Positions 51,831 to 61,233 of a DNA stretch of 64,000 bases are shown here, piece by piece; position 1 is the first letter of the stretch; each line of letters starts with the position of its first letter. The notes under the pieces were generated by a model. It saw nothing but the letters and a program-made list of their open reading frames with translations, made no database searches and was not told where the DNA came from. Source of the DNA: Halomonas sp. McH1-25. GTDB taxonomy: Bacteria > Pseudomonadota > Gammaproteobacteria > Pseudomonadales > Halomonadaceae. Position numbers and translations under genes: made by a program. The stretch lies in NCBI RefSeq assembly GCF_022348165.1, contig NZ_JAKRFI010000003.1, positions 62,001 through 126,000 of the forward strand, written 5' to 3'.

Positions 51831-54522
51831 GGGCGGTTTCCTCTTCGATCAATGATTTCAATTCGGGAATGCAGGAGCCACACTGGGTCCCGCAGGCCAG
51901 CCGGGCGCCCAGCGCCTCGACATCGGTGTCGCCGTTGCGGATGGCCTCAACAATGGATTTACGACCAACCTGATGGCAGCTGCAGATGGTCGGCCCGGCA
52001 TCGGCTTCGCCGGCATCGCAGCCGGCCAACAGACGGCGGCGTAAATCGCTGGACAACGGCGTGTCGATTGCCGCCTCGGCAAAACGTTCGTCCAACCAGT
52101 TAAGCGCGGGCAGTTCACTGGGTGAGCCGACCATCAGCCACCAGCGCAGGCGGCCATTCTCGAAACCCGCCGCACGCAGGCGGCCGCTACCGGCATCCTC
52201 GGCCCACAGCGCCGGCTCGCCGGGCAGGTGCGCCTTCGCCCAGGCCAGCCAGTCTCTCGGGGACTCGTCAGCTTCACCGCCAGCAAGTTGCCAGCGTCGG
52301 CTGCTTGCCAGCGGGATGTAGGCCCAATAGGTGCTATCGTCGCGCCAGACAGGCTCGCATTCGGCATCGGACGCTAGAATCAATGAGGCTTCCCAGCCCA
52401 TCTGCAGCGGTGAAAGGCTGACAGCGCCCTGCTTCGATTCAGGTTGCCCTGAGATCGGATCGAGGTGGGCCGCCAACAGCCCACCCATACGTGCCCGCCC
52501 GCTGAAGCTATCGTTCCAGTGCATGGGTACGAAGACCTCGCCGCGGCGCATGGCATTCGAGACACGAGCCCGACCGATATAGTCGCCTCCGGCCCCTTCC
52601 AGGCGGGCCAGTTGCTGGTCGTTCAGACCCAGGCTCGCAGCATCGTCGGGATGCACCTCGATGAACGGCTCGGCACGGTGATTCATCAAGCGTGGCGCGC
52701 GTGCGGTACGCGTCATGGTGTGCCACTGATCGCGGACACGACCGGTATTGAGGCGCAGCGGACGCGACTCGCTCACTTGCTGCTGCGGCCCGCGAGGGCG
52801 TACCGGAATCAGCTTGGCGAGGCCATCCGGGGTAGCGAATCGGCCATCGGTAAACAAGCGCGCCGTACCTTGGGGAGCAGCGGCATTGACCGGCCACTGG
52901 GTCGGCGCGAGCGCATCATAGCCGGCCCGATCGAGCCCGGCCAGGCCGGAGATATCGAAAGGCCGAGCCCCCTCCCCTGCATTCTCGAAGCCGGAGAGCC
53001 GCGCATGCTCGTCGAATATTTCGCAGGGGTGCGTATAGTCGAAGGCCTCAGCGAAGCCCATGCGGCATGCTACCTGGGAAATTGCCCACCAGTCATGGCG
53101 TGCCTCGCCTGGCGGTGGCAGCATGCCGCGCTGACGCGAGATACGACGTTCAGAGTTGGTGACGGTACCGTCCTTCTCGGACCAGCTCGATGCCGGCAGC
53201 ACGATATCGGCATATTGCAGAATATCGGCGTTGGCCATGCAGTCGGAGACAATCACCAGCGGGCAGGCCTCGAGAATGCGACGCACACGGTTGGCATCGG
53301 GCAGGCTGACGCCAGGATTGGTGGCCATGATCCATAGCGCCCGTATCTCACCGCGCTCGATGGCATCGAATAGCTCGACCGCCTTGTAGCCCGGCCCCGC
53401 CGGCAGGTTCGGGGTCAGTGATTCGGTGGACCAGAAACGCGTGACGCGGTCGATGGCGCCGGGCGTATGGTAGTCCATATGCGCGGCGAGCTGGTTGGCC
53501 AGCCCCCCTACTTCGCGCCCGCCCATGGCGTTGGGCTGGCCGGTGATCGAAAACGGTCCGGCGCCGGGCAGACCGATCTTGCCACCCGCAAGATGGCAAT
53601 TGATGATCGCGTTGCACTTGTCGGTGCCGCTGCTCGACTGGTTGATGCCCTGCGAATACATCGTCACGACGTGCAGCTGTGTGGCAAACCAGTAGTAGAG
53701 CGTCTCCAGGCGCTCGGGGTCGACGTCGCAGTCGGCGGCAATCGCCTCGATACTGCAGTCGTCCTCGCGAGCCGCCGCCAACGCGTCATCAATGCCCTGC
53801 GTGTGCCGCTCCAGATAGACTTGATCGAGTCGGTTCTTGGCGTCCATCCAGGCCAGCAGGCCATTGAACAGCCGCGCATCGCTGCCGGGCCGGATGCCCA
53901 GGTAGAGATCGGCGATCTCGCAGGTGTCGGTGACGCGTGGGTCGATGACCACCACGCGCATCAGCGGGTTGCGCTGCTTGGCGGTGCGCAGACGCTGAAA
54001 CAGCACCGGGTGGTTCCAGGCCAGGTTGGAGCCCACCAGCACCACCAGTTCGGCCTCTTCCAGGTCCTCGTAGTTGCACGGTACGGCATCGGCGCCCAGC
54101 GAACGCTTGTAGGCCGCCACGGCCGAGGCCATGCACAGCCGCGAGTTGGTATCCAGGTGCGGCGTACCCAGAAATCCCTTGAACAGTTTATTGGCAGCGT
54201 AATAGTCCTCGGTCAGCAACTGACCGGACAGATACGCCGCCACGGACTGGCGGCCATGCTCGCGCTGGGTAGCGTCCAGGCGCGCGGCGACCGCATTCAG
54301 GGCCGTGTCCCAATCCACTTCGACCCCATCCACTTGGGGTCGGGTCAGGCGGCCCTGGTTGCCCAGCGTTTCATGCAACGCCGAGCCCTTGACGCACAGC
54401 CGCCCGTAGTTGGCGGGGTGGTCGCGGTCGCCTTCGACTGCCGTCACGCTGCAGCCGTCATGGGTGGCAATCACGCCACAGCCTACGCCGCAATAGGGAC
54501 ACGTCGTGGAAGCCTGCTTCAT
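51790..54522 (-). CDS. nasC: assimilatory nitrate reductase catalytic subunit
   Basis: This 910-residue enzyme reduces nitrate to nitrite in the cytoplasm. Its N-terminus has the [4Fe-4S] cluster ligands C-P-Y-C-G-V-G-C-G, followed by the molybdopterin oxidoreductase core (G-R-L-C-V-K-G, S-S-G-T-D-K-C-N-A) and a C-terminal BFD-like [2Fe-2S] domain (I-C-S-C-H-Q-V-G, C-G-T-Q-C-G-S-C). I chose the ATG at 54522 after GGAGGCGAC; the frame runs on to 54750, but that part lies in the leader. Electrons probably come from NasB. A leader hairpin sits just upstream. Confidence 0.93.
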   Translation of the reverse strand: MKQASTTCPYCGVGCGVIATHDGCSVTAVEGDRDHPANYGRLCVKGSALHETLGNQGRLTRPQVDGVEVDWDTALNAVAARLDATQREHGRQSVAAYLSGQLLTEDYYAANKLFKGFLGTPHLDTNSRLCMASAVAAYKRSLGADAVPCNYEDLEEAELVVLVGSNLAWNHPVLFQRLRTAKQRNPLMRVVVIDPRVTDTCEIADLYLGIRPGSDARLFNGLLAWMDAKNRLDQVYLERHTQGIDDALAAAREDDCSIEAIAADCDVDPERLETLYYWFATQLHVVTMYSQGINQSSSGTDKCNAIINCHLAGGKIGLPGAGPFSITGQPNAMGGREVGGLANQLAAHMDYHTPGAIDRVTRFWSTESLTPNLPAGPGYKAVELFDAIERGEIRALWIMATNPGVSLPDANRVRRILEACPLVIVSDCMANADILQYADIVLPASSWSEKDGTVTNSERRISRQRGMLPPPGEARHDWWAISQVACRMGFAEAFDYTHPCEIFDEHARLSGFENAGEGARPFDISGLAGLDRAGYDALAPTQWPVNAAAPQGTARLFTDGRFATPDGLAKLIPVRPRGPQQQVSESRPLRLNTGRVRDQWHTMTRTARAPRLMNHRAEPFIEVHPDDAASLGLNDQQLARLEGAGGDYIGRARVSNAMRRGEVFVPMHWNDSFSGRARMGGLLAAHLDPISGQPESKQGAVSLSPLQMGWEASLILASDAECEPVWRDDSTYWAYIPLASSRRWQLAGGEADESPRDWLAWAKAHLPGEPALWAEDAGSGRLRAAGFENGRLRWWLMVGSPSELPALNWLDERFAEAAIDTPLSSDLRRRLLAGCDAGEADAGPTICSCHQVGRKSIVEAIRNGDTDVEALGARLACGTQCGSCIPELKSLIEEETAHDLATQAVEAETA

Positions 54523-54539
54523 GTCGCCTCCTATAAGAG

Positions 54540-54578
54540 AAAGGGGCTCGACCCGCTTTGTGCGGATCGAGCCCCTTT
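54540..54578 (-). terminator. leader hairpin/attenuator before nasC
   Basis: Outer arms AAAGGGGCTCGA and TCGAGCCCCTTT with a further inner CCGC/GCGG pair. On the minus strand it is followed by TCTCTTATAGGAGG and the nasC ATG. So it is a terminator between promoter and start, as expected for antiterminator control. Confidence 0.65.
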
Positions 54579-55049
54579 GCCCGGAATCGTTGGTTCGCCC
54601 TCTGCTCTCTCGTTCCTGCGGTGTGCCGCCGTTGGCCAGCCGCCGGAGAACATGGCGCTTAAAATCTGCCATATATCCAGCAACAACCAGGCCCATAAAC
54701 AGTAAAACTTTAAAAAACATTAAGTTATCCGGACGCGGCATCTGGACCACCTCTATGCGTACCGAGACTCAGATATTAATTGCGCCACACTGGTGCGAAA
54801 ACCCGCAGGCTTGCACAGCCAATGAACGTCACAGCGTCACGCCAAAGTCTCCAAACTCCAGGCATTATCAATAAACAATTGAAATTAAAACATTAAACAA
54901 AACAATGGCACGCTATTCGCTTATTACCCGTCATGGACATGGATCAAAGATGATCCCGATTCGCCACTCGCTTGGCATCGCCGTCCCGCTGACCTGGTCG
55001 TGATAAATAAAGTGGTCGGCACGACAACATGAGCAACACCGAATTAGGC

Positions 55050-55103
55050 AAAGGCGCCTGACGGAGCGAAGACGACGCAGTCTTCTCCCGTCAGGCGCCT
55101 TTT
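55050..55103 (+). terminator. leader hairpin/attenuator before nasB
   Basis: Outer stem AAAGGCGCCTGACGG/CCGTCAGGCGCCTTTT plus inner stem GAAGAC/GTCTTC closing a six-base loop GACGCA (G at position 4). A T-run follows. It ends 22 bases before the nasB start, so it must be read through for nasB-nirBD expression. Confidence 0.7.
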
Positions 55104-55124
55104 CGTTGATGGGAGTAGCGCAGT

Positions 55125-56396
55125 ATGCGGACCCACGAGACACAACCAAGCAATGATGAGCATCTGGTTATCGTCGGTAACGGCATGGCCGGGCATCGCC
55201 TGCTCGAAGCCCTGCTCAAGCACGAGCAGCGACCCCAGCGAATCACCATGATTGGCGGCGAGCGCGCACCGGCCTATAACCGGATTCTGCTGTCGCCCTG
55301 GCTGGCCGGTGAAGCCGAGCGCGATGCCCTGACCCTGCGCGAAACCGACTGGTACGCCGAGCAGCAGGTCGACCTGATACTTGGCGAGCGCGTCACCGAT
55401 ATCGATAGGGCTCAGCGCCGGATCGTCACCGACAGCGGCCGAGAGTTCATTTATGATCGCCTGGTCCTGGCCACCGGGTCGCGTCCTGCCATACCCGACG
55501 TGCCGGGCGCAGACCTGGCGGGCGTGCATGGGTTCCGCGATCTGGACGATGCCGCCGCGCTGACTCACATCGCCCAGAACGCGTCTGACACGGCCAATCG
55601 CGCTGTCGTCGTCGGCGGCGGTCTCCTCGGCCTGGAAGCGGCCGAAGGTCTGCGCAAGCGTGGCATGCAGGTCACTGTATTGCAGCGCAGTCAGCAGTTG
55701 ATGAACCGTCAACTCGACGCGACCGCTGCCACCCTGCTGCAAGACGAGCTCGAGCGTCGCGGCTTGAACATCATTACCGGCGCCAACCTGGCCAGCTTCG
55801 AGGACGATGCCCAAGGCCACATCAGCGCAGTGCGCCTCGCCGATGGCCGCCGCCTGGACGCCGACTGCGCGGTGATCGCGGCCGGCATCGTACCCAACGC
55901 CGAACTGGGCCGGCACACCGGGCTGACCACGGCACGAGGCATCGTGGTCGATGCCTGGCTGACCACCAGCGACGCGAACATCCATGCCCTCGGTGAATGC
56001 TGCGAGTTCGAAGGCCAGACCTATGGCCTGGTCGAACCCATCTGGCGTCAGGTAGAAGTACTGGCCGCCCGCCTATGCCGCGACAGCATCGACGGCTACG
56101 TCGAGGCGCCGACCGCCACCAAGCTCAAGGTCAGTGGCGTTTCACTGTATGCCTTCGGCCCCATCGAGCCCGATGAAGAGCATGAAGTCCTGACCTATCA
56201 CGACCCGCAGCAAGGCGATTATCGCCGCCTGCTGCTGCGCAATAACCGAATCGAAGGTGCCGTGCTCTACGGCGATACCGCCTTCGGACCCTGGTATTTC
56301 GAACAATCCCTCGCCGGGCGTGACCTCGGCGCTTGCCGTCGGGCCCTGCTATTTGGCGCTGGCGATGCCAAACCGCTTCTTGAGGAGGCCGCATAA
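55125..56396 (+). CDS. nasB: FAD-dependent oxidoreductase, NasB-like electron-transfer subunit
   Basis: This 423-residue protein has an FAD-binding Rossmann fold near 15-30 (V-I-V-G-N-G-M-A-G-H-R-L-L-E) and an NAD(P)-binding one near 160 (V-V-V-G-G-G-L-L-G-L-E-A-A-E). It resembles the N-terminal half of NirB but has no siroheme or [2Fe-2S] domain, so it probably passes electrons from NAD(P)H to the nitrate reductase. It is followed two bases later by nirB, forming nasB-nirB-nirD. Naming varies between species. Confidence 0.87.
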   Translation: MRTHETQPSNDEHLVIVGNGMAGHRLLEALLKHEQRPQRITMIGGERAPAYNRILLSPWLAGEAERDALTLRETDWYAEQQVDLILGERVTDIDRAQRRIVTDSGREFIYDRLVLATGSRPAIPDVPGADLAGVHGFRDLDDAAALTHIAQNASDTANRAVVVGGGLLGLEAAEGLRKRGMQVTVLQRSQQLMNRQLDATAATLLQDELERRGLNIITGANLASFEDDAQGHISAVRLADGRRLDADCAVIAAGIVPNAELGRHTGLTTARGIVVDAWLTTSDANIHALGECCEFEGQTYGLVEPIWRQVEVLAARLCRDSIDGYVEAPTATKLKVSGVSLYAFGPIEPDEEHEVLTYHDPQQGDYRRLLLRNNRIEGAVLYGDTAFGPWYFEQSLAGRDLGACRRALLFGAGDAKPLLEEAA

Positions 56397-56398
56397 CC

Positions 56399-58900
56399 AT
56401 GAGCAAACAACGTCTGATCATCATCGGCAACGGCATGGTCGGCCACCATCTGGTCGAGCAGCTGGTCGAGAACAACGCTACCGAGCAGTTCGACATCGTC
56501 GTTTTCGGCGAGGAGCGCCATCGCGCCTACGACCGCGTGCACCTCTCCGAGTACTTTTCCGGCAAGGACGCACAAACGCTGGCCATGTGCGATGCCGACT
56601 ACTATGCCGCCAACGGGATCGAGCTGCGCCTGAACGAGGCCGTGATCAAGATCGACCGCGATGCCAACAAGGTCGTCAGCGACCAGGGCGACTACACGTA
56701 TGACCGTCTGGTGCTGGCCACTGGTTCCTACCCGTTCGTACCGCCCATTCCCGGCAAGGATCGCCCCAACTGCCTGGTCTACCGCACCCTGGACGATCTG
56801 GATGCGATCCGCGAGGCGGCCCAGAGCGCGACGACCGGCGTGGTGGTCGGCGGTGGTCTGTTGGGCCTGGAAGCGGCCAACGCCCTGCGCGGCCTGAATC
56901 TCGATACGGCAGTGGTGGAGTTCGCGCCGCGCTTGATGCCCATGCAGGTCGACGCCGAGGGTGGCGAACTGCTGCGCGAGAAGATCGAGGAGCTGGGCGT
57001 CCAGGTGCTCACCGGCCGTGCGACTCAGGAAATTGTCGATGGCGAGACCAGCTTCCATCGCATGGTGTTCCAGGACGACAAGGTACTGGAAACCGACGTG
57101 ATCGTATTTTCTGCCGGTATCCGCCCACGTGACGAACTGGCCCGTGACTGCAAGCTGGAACTGGGCGAGCGCGGCGGTATCGTCATCGACGACAACTGCC
57201 TGACCAGCGACCCGGCCATCCTCGCCATTGGCGAGTGCGCGCTGTGGAACAACAGCATCTTCGGCCTTGTCGCTCCCGGCTACCAGATGGCCAAGACTGC
57301 CCTCGCCACGCTGACCGGCGGCAAGGAAAACTTCAGCGGCGCCGACATGAGCACCAAGCTCAAGCTGCTGGGCGTGGACGTCGGTTCCATCGGCGATGCC
57401 CATGGCGATCGCACCCCCGGGGCGCGCATGTATCGCTATCTGGACGAGATCAAGCAGCAGTACCGCAAGATGGTGGTCTCGAGTGACGGCAAGAAGCTGG
57501 TCGGCGCCATGCTGGTGGGTGACAACAGCTACTACGACACGCTGCTGCAGTATTACAGCAACGGCCTTGAACTGCCCGCCGACCCCGCCTCATTGATTCT
57601 GCCCAGCAGCGAAGGCGTACCCACACTGGGTGCCGATGCGCTGCCCGATACCGCATCGATCTGCTCATGCCATAACGTCACCAAAGGGTCGATCTGCGCA
57701 GCTATCGATGCAGGCGCCACCGACCTCGCCGCCGTCAAGGGTGCGACCAAGGCCAGCACTGGCTGCGGGGGCTGCGCGGCACTCCTCAAGAGCGTCGTCG
57801 ACAACGAGCTCGAAGCGCGTGGCGTGGAAGTCGATCAGTCGATCTGCGAGCACTTCGCACACACGCGTCAGGAGCTTTATTCCATCGTGCGCGTCGAGGG
57901 CATCAAGACCTTCAATGAACTGATCGCCAAGCATGGCACTACGCAAGGCCACGGCCTGGGCTGCGACATCTGCAAGCCGGCGGTGGCATCGATTCTTGCC
58001 TCGTGCTTCAACGAGCCGATCACTGACGCCGCCCACGTACCGTTGCAGGACACCAACGATACGTTCATGGCCAATATGCAGAAGAACGGCACCTACTCCA
58101 TCGTACCGCGCATCCCCGGTGGCGAGATCACACCCGAGAAGTTGCTGGTTCTGGGTGAAGTCGGCAAGAAGTACAACCTCTATACCAAGATCACCGGCGG
58201 CCAGCGCATCGACCTGTTCGGCGCACGCCTCGAACAGCTGCCGGATATCTGGCAGGAACTGATCGAGGCCGGCTTCGAGACAGGCCACGCCTATGGCAAA
58301 TCGCTGCGTACGGTAAAGTCCTGCGTCGGCAGCACCTGGTGCCGCTATGGCGTGCAGGACAGCGTGGGCACGGCGATCAACCTGGAGAATCGCTACAAGG
58401 GTCTGCGCTCGCCGCACAAGATCAAGTTCGCCGTCTCCGGTTGTACCCGCGAGTGTGCCGAGGCGCAAAGCAAGGACGTCGGCGTGATCGCCACCGAAAA
58501 CGGCTGGAACCTCTACGTCTGCGGTAACGGTGGCATGCGCCCACGCCATGCCGAACTGCTAGCCACCGACCTCGACGACGAGACGCTGGTCAAATACATC
58601 GACCGCTTCCTGATGTTCTACGTGCGTACGGCCGATCGCCTGCAGCGCACCTCGGTGTGGCGCGAGAACCTCGAAGGCGGCCTCGATTACATCAAGGACG
58701 TCGTCATCAATGACAGCCTGGGGCTGGCCGAGGAACTCGAGCAGCAGATGCAGACCGTGATCGACAACTACGAATGCGAGTGGGCCAACGCGATCAAGGA
58801 CCCGGAGAAACTCAAGCGCTTCCGTAGCTTCGTCAACGATCGGCGTCCCGATCCGGACATCATCATGACGAGCGAGCGCGGCCAACTCCGCCCTGCATAA
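56399..58900 (+). CDS. nirB: nitrite reductase large subunit NirB
   Basis: This 833-residue enzyme reduces nitrite to ammonium with NADH. It has FAD and NAD(P) folds (I-I-G-N-G-M-V-G-H, V-V-G-G-G-L-L-G-L-E), a BFD-like [2Fe-2S] domain (S-I-C-S-C-H-N-V-T, S-T-G-C-G-G-C) and the C-terminal siroheme/[4Fe-4S] domain with ligands S-C-V-G-S-T-W-C and S-G-C-T-R-E-C. Length is normal. It lies between nasB and nirD, and the siroheme precursor enzyme CobA is encoded in the divergent unit. Confidence 0.95.
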   Translation: MSKQRLIIIGNGMVGHHLVEQLVENNATEQFDIVVFGEERHRAYDRVHLSEYFSGKDAQTLAMCDADYYAANGIELRLNEAVIKIDRDANKVVSDQGDYTYDRLVLATGSYPFVPPIPGKDRPNCLVYRTLDDLDAIREAAQSATTGVVVGGGLLGLEAANALRGLNLDTAVVEFAPRLMPMQVDAEGGELLREKIEELGVQVLTGRATQEIVDGETSFHRMVFQDDKVLETDVIVFSAGIRPRDELARDCKLELGERGGIVIDDNCLTSDPAILAIGECALWNNSIFGLVAPGYQMAKTALATLTGGKENFSGADMSTKLKLLGVDVGSIGDAHGDRTPGARMYRYLDEIKQQYRKMVVSSDGKKLVGAMLVGDNSYYDTLLQYYSNGLELPADPASLILPSSEGVPTLGADALPDTASICSCHNVTKGSICAAIDAGATDLAAVKGATKASTGCGGCAALLKSVVDNELEARGVEVDQSICEHFAHTRQELYSIVRVEGIKTFNELIAKHGTTQGHGLGCDICKPAVASILASCFNEPITDAAHVPLQDTNDTFMANMQKNGTYSIVPRIPGGEITPEKLLVLGEVGKKYNLYTKITGGQRIDLFGARLEQLPDIWQELIEAGFETGHAYGKSLRTVKSCVGSTWCRYGVQDSVGTAINLENRYKGLRSPHKIKFAVSGCTRECAEAQSKDVGVIATENGWNLYVCGNGGMRPRHAELLATDLDDETLVKYIDRFLMFYVRTADRLQRTSVWRENLEGGLDYIKDVVINDSLGLAEELEQQMQTVIDNYECEWANAIKDPEKLKRFRSFVNDRRPDPDIIMTSERGQLRPA

Positions 58901-58985
58901 CGCAATGGCTGCGCGAATGAAGCGCTGGGCAACTAGCGCTTCATTTCGCTTACCGATTTCTCTGAATCAGCAAGAGGTAACGCTC

Positions 58986-59366
58986 ATGAGCACTGCAACT
59001 GCACTCAAGCCCGAGGCCGAGACCGACATGACCTGGCAGAACCTGTGCACCAAGGCGGATCTGGTCGAGTTTTCCGGTGTGGCGGCATGGCTGGAAACGA
59101 AGGAAGGCCCCGTCCAGGTGGCGCTGTTCTACATCCCCGGTTACGAGACTGAATTGTTTGCCGTGGACAATCACGACCCGCTGGGTAACGCCAACGTGAT
59201 CGCCCGCGGCATCGTCGGCGACGTGAAAGGTGAGCCGGTGGTAGCGTCACCGCTCTACAAGCAGCATTACCGCCTCAAGGATGGTCAGTGCCTGGAAGAC
59301 GAAAGCGTCAAGCTGCGCACCTGGCCGGTCAGCTTCAAGGGAGATGAAGTGTGGGTTGAGGCCTGA
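58986..59366 (+). CDS. nirD: nitrite reductase small subunit NirD
   Basis: This 126-residue protein is a Rieske-like fold without the cluster ligands, as usual for NirD: F-A-V-D-N-H-D-P-L-G-N-A-N-V, then V-V-A-S-P-L-Y-K-Q-H-Y. It is the small subunit of the NirBD enzyme. I chose the ATG at 58986 after AAGAGGTAACGCTC; the frame runs back to 58905, but that part is not family-like. It ends the nasB-nirB-nirD operon. Confidence 0.93.
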   Translation: MSTATALKPEAETDMTWQNLCTKADLVEFSGVAAWLETKEGPVQVALFYIPGYETELFAVDNHDPLGNANVIARGIVGDVKGEPVVASPLYKQHYRLKDGQCLEDESVKLRTWPVSFKGDEVWVEA

Positions 59367-59391
59367 GAGATTTGCTGAGTTTGATGATCTA

Positions 59392-59425
59392 AAGCCGCCG
59401 GTACCTGGGAAAGTGCCGGCGGCTT
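59392..59425 (+). terminator. hairpin after nirD
   Basis: Stem AAGCCGCCGGTAC/GTGCCGGCGGCTT with one mismatch and an eight-base loop. It begins 26 bases past the nirD stop. There is no clear T-run. Confidence 0.55.
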
Positions 59426-59462
59426 AGGAGAGTTGAGTCAAAATAACTGCTACCGGCTAGAA

Positions 59463-59526
59463 GCGGGCGTTCAGGATTTGTTGCTATAACACTGGAAATG
59501 ATTCCTCACTAACAGACAACGCCCGC
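59463..59526. repeat. perfect 9-bp inverted repeat with 46-base spacer
   Basis: Arms GCGGGCGTT (59463-59471) and AACGCCCGC (59518-59526). It may be the ends of a small element or a loose hairpin; no coding content is seen. Confidence 0.4.
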
Positions 59527-59633
59527 CGACAGGGGCTGTGTCGATTGACTTGATAGACGTAGCTCGACTTCTGCGCTAGGAGACGAGTGCTACTCTTGAA
59601 GCCCAGTGCTGACTGGCAACGTTGGCCAATCCA

Positions 59634-60131
59634 CTAGCGGCTTAGTCGCAGAGCCACATGCTGTAGCAACATAATGGTCTTCCGATCGACGATTACCCCT
59701 TCCTGAATCAACTGCAAAGCCTTTGATAAAGGCAGCTCCAAGACTTCTATGTCCTCCCCATCGTCTTTCAGGCCGCCTCCTTCGCCTACCCTTGATTCCG
59801 TATCGTAATCTGCAATAAAAAAGAAGAGCTTTTCAGTGACCAATCCAGGGCTCATAAAAGCTTCAAAAACCTTTTCGACATGCTGAATACGATAGCCGGT
59901 TTCCTCTTCCACCCCGGCACGTATACGTTCCTCGGGCGAAGCATCATCAAGCAGACCTGCTGCGGCCTCGATCAACATGCCATCATGACCATTGACGAAT
60001 GCGGGGAAGCGGAACTGGCACGTCAGTACGACAGTGTGTCGCTCGCGATTGAATAGCAAAATGGTAGCACCATTGCCACGATCATAGGTTTCACGGCTCT
60101 GCCGCTGCCATAGGAAAGCGCATATAACCAA
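59634..60131 (-). CDS. nudK: NudK-like Nudix hydrolase, 5'-truncated
   Basis: This 165-residue protein matches the GDP-mannose hydrolase NudK from Q-S-R-E-T-Y-D-R-G-N-G onward, with F-M-S-P-G-L-V-T-E-K and E-D-I-E-V-L-E-L-P typical of that family. But about 30 N-terminal residues are missing; the frame starts at a TTG. The Nudix box is altered: R-A-G-V-E-E-E-T-G-Y stands where R-K-E-A-I-E-E-T-G-Y is normal, so the first catalytic Glu is Gly. It is probably inactive or decaying. It stands alone between nirD and a GntR gene. Confidence 0.75.
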   Translation of the reverse strand: MVICAFLWQRQSRETYDRGNGATILLFNRERHTVVLTCQFRFPAFVNGHDGMLIEAAAGLLDDASPEERIRAGVEEETGYRIQHVEKVFEAFMSPGLVTEKLFFFIADYDTESRVGEGGGLKDDGEDIEVLELPLSKALQLIQEGVIVDRKTIMLLQHVALRLSR

Positions 60132-60251
60132 GAGCCATGGCCATGAGAAGAAAAATACATCGATCAGGCAGTTCGAATAACCGAGCAGACACGCACGTCA
60201 TTAAACGGTTGGATTCAGCATGCCCGGCTCCGCAGGGAGACTAAGCCACGA

Positions 60252-60953
60252 CTATCTGGCTTCGGAGAGATGCGGATCAACCCGATTGTCGTCCTGAACA
60301 TTCTCTTCATGGGCATACTTTACCCATGTCTTGCCAAGATGATTACGCAACTCGCGACCGATCCGCTCTGCGTCTCTGGCCTCCATGGCAGCCATGATGG
60401 CTTCGTGCTCTTCCATAGCAACCGACCACTTGTCGTTTTTCTGATTGGAGAGATAACGCACACGGTATAACTGGCGGCTGAGGTTGGCATGAATCTCTAC
60501 GAGCGAGGCATTACCCGAAAGAGACACAATCCGATTATGGATTTCCTGGTTAAGCCGAAAGTAGTTCTGCCGATCACGACGCAGGAAAGCTGCTTTCATC
60601 TCAAAGTGCAATGCCTGAAGCTCAGCGATGTCATCATCGCTAGCCTTGACGCAGGCTAGCTCGGCTGCAGCCTGTTCCAGAACGCTAAGGACATAGGCTT
60701 TTTCCTTCATATCAGCCGGGCTGACATCTGCAACCACTGCCCCACGATGGGGAGAGATCACCACCAACCCCTCAGTCGCCAGAATTTTAAGTGCCTCTCG
60801 CATAGGGGTACGCGACACCTTCAGCTTTTCAGCCAGTGTACGCTCGGGCAAGCGCTGGCCCGGTTGAAAGTGGTCCATGACGATATGCTCACGCAGGTAA
60901 TCGGCCACCTTCTCTACCAATCCCGCGCGGCTCGTAGGCTCTATCTCTTCCAT
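60252..60953 (-). CDS. GntR-family regulator, FCD subfamily
   Basis: This 233-residue protein has a GntR winged helix (about 10-70: V-A-D-Y-L-R-E-H-I-V, S-R-T-P-M-R-E-A-L) and a C-terminal FCD effector domain (about 95-215; F-R-L-N-Q-E-I-H-N-R-I, with metal-type His). It lies divergent from the SAF-oxidoreductase/TctC genes and is their likely local regulator. I chose the ATG at 60953; the longer frame to 61016 begins at TTG and covers an inverted repeat. TGGCATACCA and TGGTATACCA sites lie in the intergenic region. Confidence 0.88.
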   Translation of the reverse strand: MEEIEPTSRAGLVEKVADYLREHIVMDHFQPGQRLPERTLAEKLKVSRTPMREALKILATEGLVVISPHRGAVVADVSPADMKEKAYVLSVLEQAAAELACVKASDDDIAELQALHFEMKAAFLRRDRQNYFRLNQEIHNRIVSLSGNASLVEIHANLSRQLYRVRYLSNQKNDKWSVAMEEHEAIMAAMEARDAERIGRELRNHLGKTWVKYAHEENVQDDNRVDPHLSEAR

Positions 60954-60978
60954 TCGGATAATCACATTGATTCTGATA

Positions 60979-61001
60979 TATGCCAAGAGAATGGCATACC
61001 A
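60979..61001. promoter_or_regulatory. GntR operator candidate near the regulator
   Basis: Arms TATGCCA and TGGCATA (60979-60998), and TGGCATACCA at 60992-61001. It is close to the palindrome at 61128-61137, so both may be bound by the GntR protein. Confidence 0.5.
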
Positions 61002-61127
61002 AAAGAGCGCTTTCAATTATTAATCTGCGCTTCGCACAACAAATAACATCTTATTATTCAGATAGTTAGTCTTGTCATTCTCCGTATTGAGACCAAAGTC
61101 TCACCCTCTCTGCATTGACCGCAAAAA

Positions 61128-61137
61128 TGGTATACCA
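61128..61137. promoter_or_regulatory. GntR operator candidate before the oxidoreductase
   Basis: A perfect ten-base palindrome, TGGTATACCA, about 97 bases before the oxidoreductase start. A variant, TGGTATGCCA, lies inside that gene at 61427-61436. Confidence 0.55.
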
Positions 61138-61233
61138 CTACATTGCCTAACAACGGTCTTGCCCCAGTTTGCATTTCCACCACGCACCGTAGCCCTGGCT
61201 TTGTCGAGGTCACACCGGAGACACCTTTCGCAT

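Larger units (their letters stand above)
54523..55124. other. divergent regulatory region nasC-nasB
   Basis: This 602-base stretch holds no gene. Each side ends in a strong hairpin near the start codon: 54540-54578 for nasC and 55050-55103 for nasB/nirB. Between them is an AT-rich block (about 54700-54910) likely to contain both promoters. These leaders fit control by NasT antitermination. Confidence 0.6.

Noticed and set aside
53467-54705. 412-codon plus-strand frame opposite nasC
   Set aside because: It is antisense to the conserved nitrate reductase and shows no domain features.
54523-54750. Extended N-terminus of nasC up to 54750
   Set aside because: The added region crosses the leader hairpin and has no homology features; the ATG at 54522 with GGAGG gives the conserved [4Fe-4S] start.
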